A stretch of 49,398 nucleotides of DNA, taken from NCBI GenBank assembly GCA_027449885.1, contig DAIDKS010000042.1, forward strand, positions 1-49,398, read 5' to 3'. The notes beneath the pieces are model-generated. The model searched no databases and had not been told where the DNA came from. It worked only from the letters and a program-made list of their open reading frames with translations. How positions within the stretch are numbered: the stretch's first letter is position 1; each line of letters opens with the position of its first letter. The DNA is from Acidimicrobiaceae bacterium (GTDB lineage: Bacteria > Actinomycetota > Acidimicrobiia > Acidimicrobiales > RAAP-2). Both the position numbers and the translations under genes were made by a program. Below are positions 8,135 through 20,141 of this stretch, piece by piece.

Positions 8135-9709
8135 TCAGCGCAGCGATATCGAGTGGATGTCCTGGATCCCCTCGGTCTCGCGCAGCCGCTCGATGACGGC
8201 CGACGGGGTCGGCGAGTCCGTGGAGAGGACCATGAGCGCCGTCCGCCGGGCGGGGTCCGGACCGACCGCCATGGACGAGATCGACACCTGAGCCTCGCCG
8301 AGCGCCAGGCCGACGCGGCCGATCATGCCCGGACGGTCGTCGTTGCGCACGACGAGCATCGAGGTCGCGGGAGGGATCTCCACGGCGTGGCCGTCCACGG
8401 CGACGAGACGCGTCTCCAGCCGCGTGCCGATCGTCATGAGCGTGCCGGAGACGGCGTGGTCCCCCGATCGCACGGTGATCAGGTTCACGTACTCGGGTGA
8501 CTCGACGGTCGAGACCTCGCCCCACGTGAGGGAGTGGTCGTTCGCCATCTGGGGGGCGTTCACGAAGGAGACCCCGTCGTGACCGGTGGCGCTCAGGAGT
8601 CCCTTCAGGGCGCTCAGAGTCAGGATCTTCGTCCCCGCCCCGGCGAGTTCGCCCTGGTAGATCACCTCGAGGTCGGCGGGACGGCCGTCCAGGAGGCCAC
8701 CGATGAAGCGGCCGAGAAGCTCCGCGAGGCCCATGAAGGGCCGCACCACGTTCGACACCTCACCGGCCGCGACGTTCACCGCGAAGGGGACGAAGTCCCC
8801 GGCGAGGGCCAGCTGGACCTGCTCGGCGATGGTGACGCCGGCCTTGTCCTGGGCCTCCGTCGTGGAGGCCCCGAGGTGCGGCACCGCGACGACCGAGGCC
8901 AGTTCGAAGAGGGGCGACTCCGTCGTCGGCTCCTTCGCGAAGACGTCGAGGGCCGCGCCCTGCACGTGTCCACTGCGGATCGCCGCGGCGAGGTCGTCCT
9001 CGTTCACGATGCCGCCGCGCGCGGCGTTGACGATCCGCACCCCGACCTTGGTCTTCGCCAGGGCGGCGGCGTCGATGAGGTTCACCGTCTCCTTGGTCTT
9101 GGGCAGGTGGACGGTGATGAAGTCGCTCTGGGCGAGAAGCCGGTCGAGGTCGACCAGGTCGACGCCCATGTGCCGGGCCCGCTCCTCCGAGATGTAGGGA
9201 TCGAAGGCGATGAGCCGCATGCCGAACGCGAGCGCCCGCTGCGCGACGAGGGCCCCGATCTTGCCGAGCCCGACGATGCCGAGCGTCTTGCCGTAGACCT
9301 CGACGCCCTCCCACTTGGAGCGCTCCCACTTGCCCGCCTTGAGGGCCGCGTGGGCCTGGGGGATGTTGCGGGCCTGGGCCAGCAGCAGCGCGAAGGCGTG
9401 CTCGGCGGCCGAGACGATGTTGGACTGCGGGGCGTTCACGACCATCACGCCGAGCTCGGTGGCGCGGGCGACGTCGACGTTGTCGAGGCCGATGCCGGCG
9501 CGGCCGACCACGACGAGGTCGCGTCCGGCCTCGAGGGCCGCCGCGTCCACCTGGGTCGCCGAGCGAATGATGAGGGCGTGTGCCCCGGCCAGGGCCTCGC
9601 GCAGCTCCTCGGGCGAGAGCCCGAGACGGACGTCCACCTCGTGACCGGCGGCTCGCAACTCCTCGAGTCCCGACGGGGCAATCTCCTCGGTCACCAAAAC
9701 GCGAGCCAC
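8135..9709 (-). CDS. serA: D-3-phosphoglycerate dehydrogenase
   Basis: Oxidises 3-phosphoglycerate to 3-phosphohydroxypyruvate, the first step of serine synthesis. The 524-residue protein is the long, Mycobacterium-like form. A catalytic and NAD domain carries GLGKIG at 147-152 and the catalytic R231, E260 and H278. An allosteric substrate-binding domain (about 310-450) follows, then a C-terminal ACT domain (about 453-524, MLVVRNDDRPGMIGRVG) that binds serine. The frame is open much further upstream, but GTG at 9709 gives the standard N-terminus MARVLVTEEI and has GGAG six bases before it. aspC ends 44 bases upstream on the same strand, so they are probably co-transcribed. Feedback by serine is expected from the ACT domain. 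Confidence 0.95.
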   Translation of the reverse strand: MARVLVTEEIAPSGLEELRAAGHEVDVRLGLSPEELREALAGAHALIIRSATQVDAAALEAGRDLVVVGRAGIGLDNVDVARATELGVMVVNAPQSNIVSAAEHAFALLLAQARNIPQAHAALKAGKWERSKWEGVEVYGKTLGIVGLGKIGALVAQRALAFGMRLIAFDPYISEERARHMGVDLVDLDRLLAQSDFITVHLPKTKETVNLIDAAALAKTKVGVRIVNAARGGIVNEDDLAAAIRSGHVQGAALDVFAKEPTTESPLFELASVVAVPHLGASTTEAQDKAGVTIAEQVQLALAGDFVPFAVNVAAGEVSNVVRPFMGLAELLGRFIGGLLDGRPADLEVIYQGELAGAGTKILTLSALKGLLSATGHDGVSFVNAPQMANDHSLTWGEVSTVESPEYVNLITVRSGDHAVSGTLMTIGTRLETRLVAVDGHAVEIPPATSMLVVRNDDRPGMIGRVGLALGEAQVSISSMAVGPDPARRTALMVLSTDSPTPSAVIERLRETEGIQDIHSISLR

Positions 9710-9753
9710 GTCACTCCAATCCTCAGGGGGTGCCCCCCAGGCTACCGGTCGGC

Positions 9754-12112
<2,359 letters not shown>

Positions 12113-12125
12113 GGCGAGCCCCGTC

Positions 12126-13160
12126 TCAGTCGGTGTCGCCGCCCGAGACGTCCGCGACCTTCTGCTTGCCGGCCGACACGAACGGCATCATCGCGCGCAG
12201 GTCCTTGCCGACCTGCTCGATGGGGTGTCGCTTGCCGGCCTCGCGCAGCTCGCGGTAGCGGGGCCGACCGATCTCGTTCTCCTTGATCCACTCGGCCGCG
12301 AAGCGGCCATCCTGGATCTCGGCGAGGATGTTGCGCATCTCGTCCTTCACCTGCTCGGTGATGACGCGCGGCCCGCGGGTGAGGTCGCCGTACTCGGCCG
12401 TGTCCGAGACCGAGAAGCGCATCCCGGTGATGCCCTCCTCGTACATGAGGTCGACGATCAACTTCAGTTCGTGGAGCACCTCGAAGTAGGCGCTCTCGGG
12501 CTGGTAGCCGGCCTCGGTCAGGACCTCGTAGCCGGCGCGTACCAGGGCCGAGACCCCGCCGCAGAGGACGGCCTGCTCGCCGAAGAGGTCCGTCTCGGTC
12601 TCCTCCGTGAACGTGGTCTCCAGGACCCCGGCCCGGGTCGCCCCGATGCCGTGGGCGTAGGCGAGGGCGAGGTCGTGGGCGTGGCCCGTCGCGTCGTGGT
12701 GCACCGCGATCAGCGACGGCACCCCGCCGCCCTCGACGTACGTCCGACGCACCAGGTGTCCGGGCCCCTTGGGGGCGACCATCACGACGTCCACGTCGGC
12801 CGGCGGCTCGATCAGATTGAAGCGGATGTTGAAGCCGTGGGCGAACATCAGGCACTTGCCGGCACTCAGGTGCGGGGCGATCTCGAGGTCGTAGATCCGC
12901 TTCTGCTCCGTGTCGGGCAACAGGACCATGATCACGTCCGCCTCGGCCACCGCGTCGGCGATCCCGAGGACGCGCAGGCCGGCGTCCTCGGCCTTGTGGA
13001 CCGAGGACGACTCGGGGCGCAACCCCACGCGCACGTCGAAGCCGCTGTCGTGCAGGTTCAGGGCGTGGGCGTGACCCTGGCTTCCGTAGCCGAGGATCGC
13101 GATCTTGCGGTCGCGCAGGACCTCGGGCTTCGCGTCGCGCTCGTAGAACATCGTGGCCAT
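12126..13160 (-). CDS. ilvC: Ketol-acid reductoisomerase, class I
   Basis: Isomerises and reduces acetolactate or acetohydroxybutyrate with NADPH and magnesium, the second step of valine and isoleucine synthesis. The 344 residues fit class I. The Rossmann motif GYGSQG is at 24-29, the NADPH-specificity loop reads [10 protein letters not shown], the [10 protein letters not shown] stretch follows, and the C-terminal knotted domain carries the [17 protein letters not shown] metal-ligand helix. Possible starts are GTG 13169, ATG 13166 (overlapping the ilvN TGA) and ATG 13160; I chose 13160 because GAGGAG lies about eight bases before it. It is the last gene of ilvBNC and probably translationally coupled to ilvN. 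Confidence 0.95.
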   Translation of the reverse strand: MATMFYERDAKPEVLRDRKIAILGYGSQGHAHALNLHDSGFDVRVGLRPESSSVHKAEDAGLRVLGIADAVAEADVIMVLLPDTEQKRIYDLEIAPHLSAGKCLMFAHGFNIRFNLIEPPADVDVVMVAPKGPGHLVRRTYVEGGGVPSLIAVHHDATGHAHDLALAYAHGIGATRAGVLETTFTEETETDLFGEQAVLCGGVSALVRAGYEVLTEAGYQPESAYFEVLHELKLIVDLMYEEGITGMRFSVSDTAEYGDLTRGPRVITEQVKDEMRNILAEIQDGRFAAEWIKENEIGRPRYRELREAGKRHPIEQVGKDLRAMMPFVSAGKQKVADVSGGDTD

Positions 13161-13165
13161 CGTCA

Positions 13166-13714
13166 TCACTCCTCGTGGGTGGCGGTCCGGCCCAGTCTAG
13201 GTAGCGCCACGCGCCCCGTTCGGTGGAGCTCGACCTCCGGGAACGACTCGAGGGAGCGCTCCAGGGCGTCGCAGGCCCCCGGCGTGCCGGCGAGCATGAC
13301 CGTGAGGGCCGTGCCGTCCACGTCGACGATCGAGGCCCCGGCCCCGGCCGCGAGATCCAGGAGCTGGCCCCGCGTCGCGTCCTCGGTGGGGACGGTCGCG
13401 AGGAGCAGCTCGCGCTCGAGGGCGTCCTGCGGCGACAGGTCGGTGATCGCGACCACGTTCACCAGCTTGTCGAGCTGCCCGACGATCTGCTCCAGCGGCG
13501 CCGACTCGGCGTCGACGACGATCGTGACGCGGCTGAACCGGGCGTCGCTCTCGGCCGGCGCGACCGCCAGGGAGTAGATGTTGAACCCGCGGCGGGCGAA
13601 CATCCCGGCGATGCGCGCGAGGACGCCCGCCTTGTTCTCCACCAGGACCGACAGGATGTGGTGGCGGACCGGCGTGTGGACCGTGTCGCCGAGGAACGGC
13701 TCCGGGGGGGTCAT
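13166..13714 (-). CDS. ilvN: Acetolactate synthase small (regulatory) subunit
   Basis: Regulatory partner of IlvB; it binds valine and raises catalytic activity. An N-terminal ACT domain (about 18-90) begins [20 protein letters not shown] with the valine-site pattern and FNIYSLAV, and a C-terminal ALS_ss domain follows ([12 protein letters not shown] onward). The length, 182 residues, is slightly longer than usual because of a 17-residue N-terminal extension. ATG 13714 overlaps the ilvB stop as ATGA, so translation is coupled. The frame is open upstream within ilvB, but that is a shadow. The gene overlaps the possible starts of ilvC. Confidence 0.94.
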   Translation of the reverse strand: MTPPEPFLGDTVHTPVRHHILSVLVENKAGVLARIAGMFARRGFNIYSLAVAPAESDARFSRVTIVVDAESAPLEQIVGQLDKLVNVVAITDLSPQDALERELLLATVPTEDATRGQLLDLAAGAGASIVDVDGTALTVMLAGTPGACDALERSLESFPEVELHRTGRVALPRLGRTATHEE

Positions 13715-15423
13715 CGCGCACCCCGCTGCGAGGGGTGGACCATGATGTCGTCGTTCGAGGCGCCCGCGGGAACCATCGGGAAGACCTTCTCCGAGGCGTC
13801 GGTGCGGAAGTCGATGACCACGGGGACGTCGGTGATCGCGTTGGCCTCGTCGATCACGTCCGCCATCTCCTTCACGTTCGTGGCCCGTAGTCCGACGCAG
13901 CCCATGGCCTCGGCCCATTTGACGTAGTCCGGGAGGTCGGGCGAGAGATACACCTCGCTGTAGCGCTCGTCGTAGAACATCTCCTGCCACTGACGGACCA
14001 TGCCGAGGTAGGCGTTGTTGAGGATCGCCACCTTGATCGGGATGCCCTCGCTGCGCGCCGTGACCAGCTCCTGGGCCGTCATCTGGAAGCAGCCGTCGCC
14101 GTCGATGCACCAGACCGTGCGGTCGGGTCGACCCGCCTTGGCGCCGATCGCCGCGGGAACGCCGAAGCCCATGGTGCCGGCTCCCCCGGAGTTGATCCAG
14201 GTGTTCGGCTCCTCGAAGGGCCAGTACTGCGCGGCCCACATCTGGTGCTGACCGACGCCCGAGGCGACGATGGTGCCCGGCTCGGTCGTCTCGGCGATCG
14301 CCTGGATGACGTGCTGGGGACGGAGCGGGCCATCCATCTCGGGCTCCTCGTAGGTGAGCGGGTACCGCTCACGCCACTCCTCGAGCTCGCGCCACCAGTC
14401 GTCGAGGGGCTGCGACCGGACCCCGGACTGGTCGAAGGCCCGCAGGGCCGTCGCCACGTCGGTCTGCAGGGCGACGTCCGGTCGGCGGATCTTGCCGAAC
14501 TCGGCCCGGTCGATGTCCACGTGGATGACCTTGGCCTCGGGCGCGAAGGCGGCGATCCGCCCGGTGACGCGGTCGTCGAAGCGAGCCCCCAGGGTGATGA
14601 GCAGGTCGGACCGCTGCATCGCGGTCACCGCGGTGTAGGTCCCGTGCATCCCCGGCATGCCCAGGTGCTGGGGGTGCGAGTCGGGGAAGGCTCCCCGAGC
14701 CATCAGCGTCGTGACGACCGGGATGCGCGTGCGCTCGGCGAAGGCCAGCAGCTCGGCGCTCGCCCGGGACTTGAGGGTCCCCCCGCCGACGTACAGGACG
14801 GGTCGCCGCGACGCGGCGATGAGCGCGACGGCCCGGTCGAGCAGGTCCTCGTCGAGCTCGATCGTGGGGCGGTACCCGGGCAGGTCGTACTCGTCGACCG
14901 AGGCCGGGTACCACCAGTCCATCGTCGACTGGGCCACGTCCTTCGGCACGTCGATGAGGACCGGTCCCGGCCGACCCGTCGTGGCGAGGTGGAACGCCGC
15001 CGCGACCGCCCGGGGGAGCTCGTGGGCCGACTGCACGAGGAAGTTGTGCTTGGTGACGCCCATCGTGATGCCCGTGATGTCGCACTCCTGGAAGGCGTCG
15101 AGGCCGATCGAGGCCGTGGCCACCTGGCCCGTGATCACCACGAGCGGCGTCGAGTCCATGTGGGCGTTGGTGATGGGCGTCACGATGTTCGTGGCCCCCG
15201 GCCCACTCGTGACCATCGCCACGCCCGGGCGTCCCGTCGCCTGGGCGTAGCCCTCGGCCATGTGACCGGCTCCCTGCTCGTGGCGCACGAGGATGTGGCG
15301 CAGCGAGGAGTCGAGGAGCGGGTCGTAGACGGGCAGGATGGCGCCGCCCGGCAGGCCGAAGACGGTGTCCACGCCCTGCTGCTCGAGGCTCTTGATCAGT
15401 GCTTGGGCTCCAGTGAGTTGCAC
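13711..15423 (-). CDS. ilvB: Acetolactate synthase large (catalytic) subunit
   Basis: Thiamine-diphosphate and FAD enzyme that joins two pyruvates, or pyruvate and 2-oxobutanoate, to start valine and isoleucine synthesis. The 570-residue protein has the PYR domain with the activating E49 in [14 protein letters not shown], the FAD-binding middle domain, and the PP domain with the GDG...NN motif ([13 protein letters not shown], then AILNNAYLG). The start is GTG at 15423 with GAAGAGAG upstream. It is preceded by a leader peptide rich in Val, Leu and Ile codons and an intrinsic terminator, so transcription is probably attenuated by charged branched-chain tRNAs, on top of valine feedback through IlvN. 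Confidence 0.96.
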   Translation of the reverse strand: MQLTGAQALIKSLEQQGVDTVFGLPGGAILPVYDPLLDSSLRHILVRHEQGAGHMAEGYAQATGRPGVAMVTSGPGATNIVTPITNAHMDSTPLVVITGQVATASIGLDAFQECDITGITMGVTKHNFLVQSAHELPRAVAAAFHLATTGRPGPVLIDVPKDVAQSTMDWWYPASVDEYDLPGYRPTIELDEDLLDRAVALIAASRRPVLYVGGGTLKSRASAELLAFAERTRIPVVTTLMARGAFPDSHPQHLGMPGMHGTYTAVTAMQRSDLLITLGARFDDRVTGRIAAFAPEAKVIHVDIDRAEFGKIRRPDVALQTDVATALRAFDQSGVRSQPLDDWWRELEEWRERYPLTYEEPEMDGPLRPQHVIQAIAETTEPGTIVASGVGQHQMWAAQYWPFEEPNTWINSGGAGTMGFGVPAAIGAKAGRPDRTVWCIDGDGCFQMTAQELVTARSEGIPIKVAILNNAYLGMVRQWQEMFYDERYSEVYLSPDLPDYVKWAEAMGCVGLRATNVKEMADVIDEANAITDVPVVIDFRTDASEKVFPMVPAGASNDDIMVHPSQRGAR

Positions 15424-15458
15424 GGTGTCTCTCTTCGTGTGGTGGCTGTCAGAAAACG

Positions 15459-15483
15459 AAAAAAGCCTCCCTTTCGGGAGGCT
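15459..15483 (-). terminator. Intrinsic terminator of the ilv attenuator
   Basis: On the minus strand AGCCTCCC (15483-15476), loop GAAA, and GGGAGGCT (15471-15464) form a perfect eight-base-pair stem with a stable tetraloop, followed by a run of T (15464-15459). It lies 35 bases upstream of ilvB and downstream of the ilv leader peptide. GGGAUAGGC around the leader stop codon could pair with its 5' arm (GCCUCCC) as an alternative structure. Confidence 0.9.
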
Positions 15484-15510
15484 CCGGTCGCGTGAAGACG
15501 TGAGGACCGG
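15484..15510 (-). promoter_or_regulatory. Leader stem between ilvL and the terminator
   Basis: CCGGTC and GACCGG (15505-15510 and 15484-15489) form a six-base-pair stem. The 15-base loop contains a small nested CGT / ACG pair. It directly abuts the terminator stem and starts just after the ilvL stop codon, the position of a pause or antiterminator element. Confidence 0.6.
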
Positions 15511-15513
15511 CGC

Positions 15514-15552
15514 CTATCCCCCTACTACCAGAATCAGCGCAACGGCGGTCAC
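15514..15552 (-). CDS. ilvL: ilvBNC leader peptide, MTAVALILVVGG
   Basis: A 12-codon frame with GTG start at 15552 and TAG stop at 15516-15514. Six of its residues are end products of the pathway: Val4, Leu6, Ile7, Leu8, Val9 and Val10. It lies 90 bases upstream of ilvB, followed by a stem and an intrinsic terminator. The density of control codons and the position match the ilv leader peptides of enterobacteria and corynebacteria. All three amino acids would be sensed. The GTG falls six bases after a TTATAT box, so the mRNA is probably leaderless. Confidence 0.87.
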   Translation of the reverse strand: MTAVALILVVGG

Positions 15553-15557
15553 GACCC

Positions 15558-15564
15558 CATATAA
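15558..15564 (-). promoter_or_regulatory. -10 region of the ilvL-ilvBNC promoter
   Basis: Minus-strand TTATATG gives overlapping candidate -10 hexamers (TTATAT or TATATG) five to six bases before the ilvL GTG. It is one of the few AT-rich spots nearby. No clear -35 was found; the region overlaps the 40 bases between ilvL and the end of ilvD. Confidence 0.55.
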
Positions 15565-15592
15565 GCACACCGCACGGAGCGGAGCCAGTCGG

Positions 15593-17272
15593 CTACGCCG
15601 ACGTCACCGCCCCCCGCTCGGCACCCTGCACCAGTCGCGCGAACTTCTCGAGCACGCCCGTCTCGTAGCGCGGCGTGAAGGGGCGCTGCCGGCTCGCTCG
15701 CTCGGCCAGGACGGCGGGGTCGACGAGGAGGTCGATCCGGTGCGCGGTCACGTCGATCTCGATCACGTCCCCGTCCTCGACGAGGCCGATCGGGCCCCCG
15801 TCCAGCGCCTCGGGGGCGACGTGGCCCACGCAGAAGCCGTGGGTGCCCCCGCTGAAGCGACCGTCGGTGACGAGGGCCGAGTCCGCGCCGCGCCCCACGC
15901 CCTTCATCGCCCCGGTCACCGCGAGCATCTCGCGCATGCCGGGTCCCGCCTTCGGGCCCTCGTAACGGATGACGACCACCGTCTGCGGCTGGATCTCGCC
16001 GGCGAGGATCGCCGTCATCGCGGCGTCCTCGCCGTCGAAGACGCGCGCGGTGCCGCGGAACTGCAGCTGGTCGATGCCGGCCACCTTCACGACCGACCCC
16101 TTAGGGGCGAGCGAGCCGGTGAGGACGGCGATCCCACCACGGTCGTGGATCGGGTGGTCGAGGTCGTGGATGACCGACCCGTCGGGCCGACGGGTCGGGA
16201 GGTCGGCCAGGCTCTCCGCCATCGTCTTGCCGCTGACGGTCATCACGTCGCCGTGGAGGAGGCCCCGCTCGAGCAGGTGCGCCAGAACGACCGGGACGCC
16301 GCCGACCGCGTCGATGTCGCTCATGTGGTAGCGACCGTGGGGCTTGGTGTCGGCGATGTGGGGCACCCGAGCGGCCACGCGGTTGAAGTCGTCGAGGGTC
16401 AGCTCGACCCGCGCCTCGTGGGCGATGGCGAGCAGGTGCAGCACCGCGTTCGTCGAGCCGCCGAGGGCCATCACGACGGCGATCGCGTTCTCGAACGCCT
16501 CGCGCGTCATGATCTGGCGCGCGGTGATGCCGCGATCGAGCAGGTTGATCACGGCGCGGCCGGCCGCCGCGGCGAACGCCTCACGGCGCGGATCGATGGC
16601 CGGGACGCTCGCACTTCCGAGCAGGGACATCCCGAGGGCCTCGCCGACGCTCGCCATCGTGTTGGCCGTGAACATGCCCGCACAGCTCCCCTCGCCCGGG
16701 CACGCGGCGAGCTCGATCGCCCGCAGCTCGTCGTCGGACATCGCGCCCACCGCGTTGGCCCCCACCGCTTCGAAGACCGAGGTGATGTCGAGGGCCTGGC
16801 CGTCGTGATGGCCCGGCATGATGGTCCCGCCGTAGACGAAGACGCTCGGCAGGTCGAGGCGGGCGGCGGCCATCAGCATGCCGGGCAGCGACTTGTCGCA
16901 GCCGGCGAAGGTGACCAGCGCGTCGAAGCGCTCGGCGTGCATGACCGTCTCGACGGAGTCGGCGATGACCTCCCGCGAGACGAGGGAGGCCCTCATGCCC
17001 TCGTGACCCATCGAGATGCCGTCGGAGACGGCGATCGTCACGAATTCGAAGGGCACGCCACCGACCTCCCGGATCGCCGACTTCGCGTGGCGGGCGAGGC
17101 GCTCGAGGGGCAGGTTGCACGGCGTCACCTCGTTCCAGCTCGAGGCGACCCCGATCTGGGGCTTCGACATGTCGTCGTCGCCGAGGCCCATGGCGCGCAG
17201 CATGGCGCGCGCCGGAGCCCGGCCCTTGCCCAGGGTGACGTCGGTGCTGCGAGGACGGGGGTGCGAGGTCAT
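15593..17272 (-). CDS. ilvD: Dihydroxy-acid dehydratase
   Basis: Iron-sulfur enzyme that dehydrates dihydroxyisovalerate or dihydroxymethylvalerate to the keto acids, the third common step for valine and isoleucine; 2-oxoisovalerate then feeds LeuA. The 559 residues are typical. Cluster cysteines are C52 (VTPCNLP), C125 ([11 protein letters not shown]) and C197 ([11 protein letters not shown]); three cysteines at these positions fit the [2Fe-2S] class. The C-terminal beta-barrel includes [24 protein letters not shown] 17272 lies six bases after TAGACT, so an own leaderless promoter is likely. gatB ends 35 bases upstream on the same strand, and ilvL begins 40 bases downstream. Confidence 0.96.
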   Translation of the reverse strand: MTSHPRPRSTDVTLGKGRAPARAMLRAMGLGDDDMSKPQIGVASSWNEVTPCNLPLERLARHAKSAIREVGGVPFEFVTIAVSDGISMGHEGMRASLVSREVIADSVETVMHAERFDALVTFAGCDKSLPGMLMAAARLDLPSVFVYGGTIMPGHHDGQALDITSVFEAVGANAVGAMSDDELRAIELAACPGEGSCAGMFTANTMASVGEALGMSLLGSASVPAIDPRREAFAAAAGRAVINLLDRGITARQIMTREAFENAIAVVMALGGSTNAVLHLLAIAHEARVELTLDDFNRVAARVPHIADTKPHGRYHMSDIDAVGGVPVVLAHLLERGLLHGDVMTVSGKTMAESLADLPTRRPDGSVIHDLDHPIHDRGGIAVLTGSLAPKGSVVKVAGIDQLQFRGTARVFDGEDAAMTAILAGEIQPQTVVVIRYEGPKAGPGMREMLAVTGAMKGVGRGADSALVTDGRFSGGTHGFCVGHVAPEALDGGPIGLVEDGDVIEIDVTAHRIDLLVDPAVLAERASRQRPFTPRYETGVLEKFARLVQGAERGAVTSA

Positions 17273-17278
17273 AGCGGC

Positions 17279-17284
17279 AGTCTA
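17279..17284 (-). promoter_or_regulatory. -10 box for ilvD, leaderless
   Basis: TAGACT (minus strand), the same hexamer as at leuL, is followed by six bases and the ilvD ATG. No ribosome-binding site is present in the 35-base gap after gatB, which favours a leaderless start over read-through translation. Confidence 0.55.
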
Positions 17285-17307
17285 CGAAAGCCGCCGCGGC
17301 GCCCGGG

Positions 17308-18732
17308 CTAGCCCCGCCGTGATCTCAGGATCTCGACGACGGCCTTGCCGTTGGCCTGCCCGCGCGTGCGCGCCATGACCTGGCCGATGAAGAACTGGGC
17401 CAACTTGTCGTCGCCGTCGCGGTACCGGGCCCACTCGTCGCCGTTCGCCGCGATCACCTCGTCGACGACGCCGCCGAGCGCGTCGCTCGCCAGCTGGGTG
17501 AATCCCCGGCGGGCTACGACGTCCTCGGGCGCCCCACCCTCGGCGAGCAGGTCGGCGAGGACGGTCTTCGCCTGGGTCGCCGACAGCTGTCCGCTCGCCT
17601 CGAGCCGCAGGGTCCCGACGAAGGCCTCGACCGTGAGCCGCTCCGCTCCCTCCTCGGCCGCGGCCACCTCGTTCGCCGTTCGCGCGAGCGCGGTCGCGGC
17701 GTCGAGACCCGCCTCGGCGGCCCCGTGCACGTAGCGGTCGAGGTCGAGGTCGAGCACGACCTCGACCGACTCGCGCTGGGCGTCGGTCGGGTCCTCCAGG
17801 TGCTGCAGGAGAGCCGTCCGGCGAACGCCGGGCATCGGGGGCAGCGCGGCCGCCACGCGGTCGCGCCACGCCTCGTCGGGCGCCAGGTCGACGAGGTCGG
17901 GCTCGCGGAAGTACCGGTAGTCCTCGGCCTCCTCCTTCACCCGCATCGTCGAGGTGACCCCGGTCGTCTCGTCCCAGTGACGGGTCTCCTGGCGCACCGC
18001 GCCGCCGTCCTCGATCAGCTCGATCTGACGGTCGGCCTCGTAGTCGATCGCCCGCTGCAGGCTACGAAGGGAGTTGAGGTTCTTGATCTCGCACCGCGTG
18101 CCGAAGGGCTCTCCGGGTCGGCGCACCGACACGTTCGCGTCGACGCGCAGCGAGCCCTCCTCCATCCGGCCGTCGGAGGCACCGGTCGCGATGAGCACGC
18201 GCCGGAGCTCGGCGACGTAGAGGCGGGCCTGCGCGGCGCTGCGGATGTCGGGCGCCGAGACGATCTCGACCAGCGGGACGCCGGCTCGGTTGTAGTCGAC
18301 GAGCGAGCGCTGCGCCCCGTGGAGGCGGCCGGAGGTTCCCAGGTGCGTCGACTTGCCGGTGTCCTCCTCCAGGTGGGCCCGCTCGATGCCCACGCGGCTC
18401 CCGTCGGGCAGGTCGAGGTAGCCGCTCGAGTTGATCGGCAGGTCGTACTGGCTGATCTGGAAGTTCTTGGGCATGTCCGGATAGAAGTAGTTCTTCCGGT
18501 GGAACGTCGAGGGCGCGACCGTGCAGTGCAGCGCGAAACCGATCGACATGGCCATCTCGACCGCCCGCTCGTTGAGCACCGGGAGCGACCCGGGCAGCCC
18601 GAGGCACACCGGGCAGACGTGGGTGTTGGGCGCCGCCCCGAACTCGTTCGCGCACGAGCAGAAGAGCTTCGTCGCGGTGCGCAGCTCCGTGTGGACCTCG
18701 AGGCCCACCACCATCTCCCAGCCCGCCGTCAC
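17308..18732 (-). CDS. gatB: Aspartyl/glutamyl-tRNA(Asn/Gln) amidotransferase subunit B
   Basis: Subunit of GatCAB that binds misacylated tRNA and phosphorylates the Glu or Asp before amidation. The 474 residues open WEMVVGLEVHTELRTATKLF. Zinc-type cysteines are C-x-C (FCSCAN) and C-x2-C (HVCPVCLGLPGSLPVLN). The catalytic cradle has RKNYFYPDMPKNFQISQYD, and the C-terminal helical and YqeY-like tail runs from about 330. Its GTG start overlaps the gatA stop by four bases. Presence of GatCAB implies that Gln-tRNA, and perhaps Asn-tRNA, is made by transamidation. Confidence 0.96.
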   Translation of the reverse strand: MTAGWEMVVGLEVHTELRTATKLFCSCANEFGAAPNTHVCPVCLGLPGSLPVLNERAVEMAMSIGFALHCTVAPSTFHRKNYFYPDMPKNFQISQYDLPINSSGYLDLPDGSRVGIERAHLEEDTGKSTHLGTSGRLHGAQRSLVDYNRAGVPLVEIVSAPDIRSAAQARLYVAELRRVLIATGASDGRMEEGSLRVDANVSVRRPGEPFGTRCEIKNLNSLRSLQRAIDYEADRQIELIEDGGAVRQETRHWDETTGVTSTMRVKEEAEDYRYFREPDLVDLAPDEAWRDRVAAALPPMPGVRRTALLQHLEDPTDAQRESVEVVLDLDLDRYVHGAAEAGLDAATALARTANEVAAAEEGAERLTVEAFVGTLRLEASGQLSATQAKTVLADLLAEGGAPEDVVARRGFTQLASDALGGVVDEVIAANGDEWARYRDGDDKLAQFFIGQVMARTRGQANGKAVVEILRSRRG

Positions 18733-20141
18733 GACGCCACCTCCAGGACCCGAGCCGCCGCCAGGAGTCGGGCCTCGCTGCGGCCCGGACCGAGCAGCTG
18801 GACCCCGATCGGGAGCCCCGCCGCGCCCGTGCCGAAGGGCACCGACACGGCCGCCTCCCCCGCGAGGTTGGTGGGGATCGTGAAGACGTCGGACAGGTAC
18901 ATCGCGAGCGGGTTCGCCGTCTTCTCCCCGAAGCGGAACGCCACCGAGGGCGCGGTCGCGCCGAGCAGCAGGTCCACCTGCTCGTAGGCCTGACGGAAGG
19001 CCTCGATCATCCGGGTGCGCACCTTCAGGGCCTGTCCGTAGTAGGCGTCGTAGTAGCCGGCCGACAGGGCGTAGGTCCCGAGCATGATGCGTCGCTTCAC
19101 CTCGTCGCCGAAGCCCAGGGTCCGGGTCGCCTCGTTCATCGCGCCGAGCTCGTCGGCCGCGACGCGGCGACCGTAGCGCACGCCGTCGTAGCGGGCGAGA
19201 TTGCTCGACGCCTCGGCCGGGGCGATGAGGTAGTAGGCGCTGAGGCCGAGTCGCAACTCGGGGATCGAGAGGCGCACCACCCGGGCGCCGGCCGCCTCGA
19301 GGGCCGCGGCAGCCCTCTCGACCTGGGCCACGACGTCGGCGTCGGCCCCCTCGACGAGCTCACTCACCAGTCCCACGCGACGACCCGCCACTCCGTCGTC
19401 GAGGTGGCTCACGAGCGACGGAGCGGGCTCGGGTAGCGACGTCGTGTCGCGGGGGTCGTGGCCGGCGATGACCTCGAGGCAGAGGGCCGCGTCGGCCACG
19501 GAGCGGGCGAACGGGCCGATCTGGTCGAGCGAGCTGGCGAAGGCGATGAGCCCGTAGCGCGAGACCAGCCCGTAGGTCGGCTTCACGCCGACGATCCCGC
19601 AGAGGGCGGCGGGCTGGCGGATCGAGCCCCCGGTGTCGCTCCCGAGGGCCAGCGACGCCATTCCCGCGGCGACCGAGGCCGCCGACCCCCCGCTCGAGCC
19701 CCCGGGGACCCGCTCGGGGTCGAGGGGGTTGCGCGTGGGCCCGAAGGCGGAGGTCTCGGTCGAGGACCCCATCGCGAACTCGTCGAGGTTGGTCTTGCCG
19801 ACCGGCACCGCGCCCGCGGCGACCAGACGCTCGACCACGGTCGCGGTGTAGGGCGGACGCCAGCCCTCGAGGATCCGCGACGACGCGGTCGTCGGGACTC
19901 CGCGCGTGCACAGGTTGTCCTTCAGGGCGACCGGCACGCCGGCGAGGGGCCCCGGGTCGCGGCCCGCCGCGACCGCGTCGTCGACCGCCCGGGCCCGGGC
20001 CTCGGCTCCGTCGCGATCGACGTGGAGGAAGACGTTGAGCTCGTCGTTGCGAGCGTCGATGGCGCTCAGGGACTCGGCGAGGGCGGTGCTCGCGGTCACC
20101 TCGCCGCGGCGCACGCGCGCCGCGAGGTCGATGGCGTTCAC
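18729..20141 (-). CDS. gatA: Aspartyl/glutamyl-tRNA(Asn/Gln) amidotransferase subunit A
   Basis: Glutaminase subunit that supplies ammonia to GatB. The 470-residue protein carries the amidase signature with a Lys-Ser-Ser triad: K74 in PVALKDNLCT, S149 in VPGGSSGGSAASVAAG and S173 in DTGGSIRQPA, each five residues earlier than in Staphylococcus aureus GatA. The C-terminal YDAYYGQALKVRTRMIEAF is also typical. ATG 20141 overlaps the gatC stop as ATGA, and the stop overlaps the gatB start as GTGA, so the three subunits are translationally coupled in the order C-A-B. Confidence 0.96.
   Translation of the reverse strand: MNAIDLAARVRRGEVTASTALAESLSAIDARNDELNVFLHVDRDGAEARARAVDDAVAAGRDPGPLAGVPVALKDNLCTRGVPTTASSRILEGWRPPYTATVVERLVAAGAVPVGKTNLDEFAMGSSTETSAFGPTRNPLDPERVPGGSSGGSAASVAAGMASLALGSDTGGSIRQPAALCGIVGVKPTYGLVSRYGLIAFASSLDQIGPFARSVADAALCLEVIAGHDPRDTTSLPEPAPSLVSHLDDGVAGRRVGLVSELVEGADADVVAQVERAAAALEAAGARVVRLSIPELRLGLSAYYLIAPAEASSNLARYDGVRYGRRVAADELGAMNEATRTLGFGDEVKRRIMLGTYALSAGYYDAYYGQALKVRTRMIEAFRQAYEQVDLLLGATAPSVAFRFGEKTANPLAMYLSDVFTIPTNLAGEAAVSVPFGTGAAGLPIGVQLLGPGRSEARLLAAARVLEVAS

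Noticed and set aside
9719..9745. GGGGG / CCCCC hairpin between aspC and serA as a terminator
   Set aside because: The stem is short and has no T-run, and the two genes share a strand; at most it is a weak processing or pausing site.
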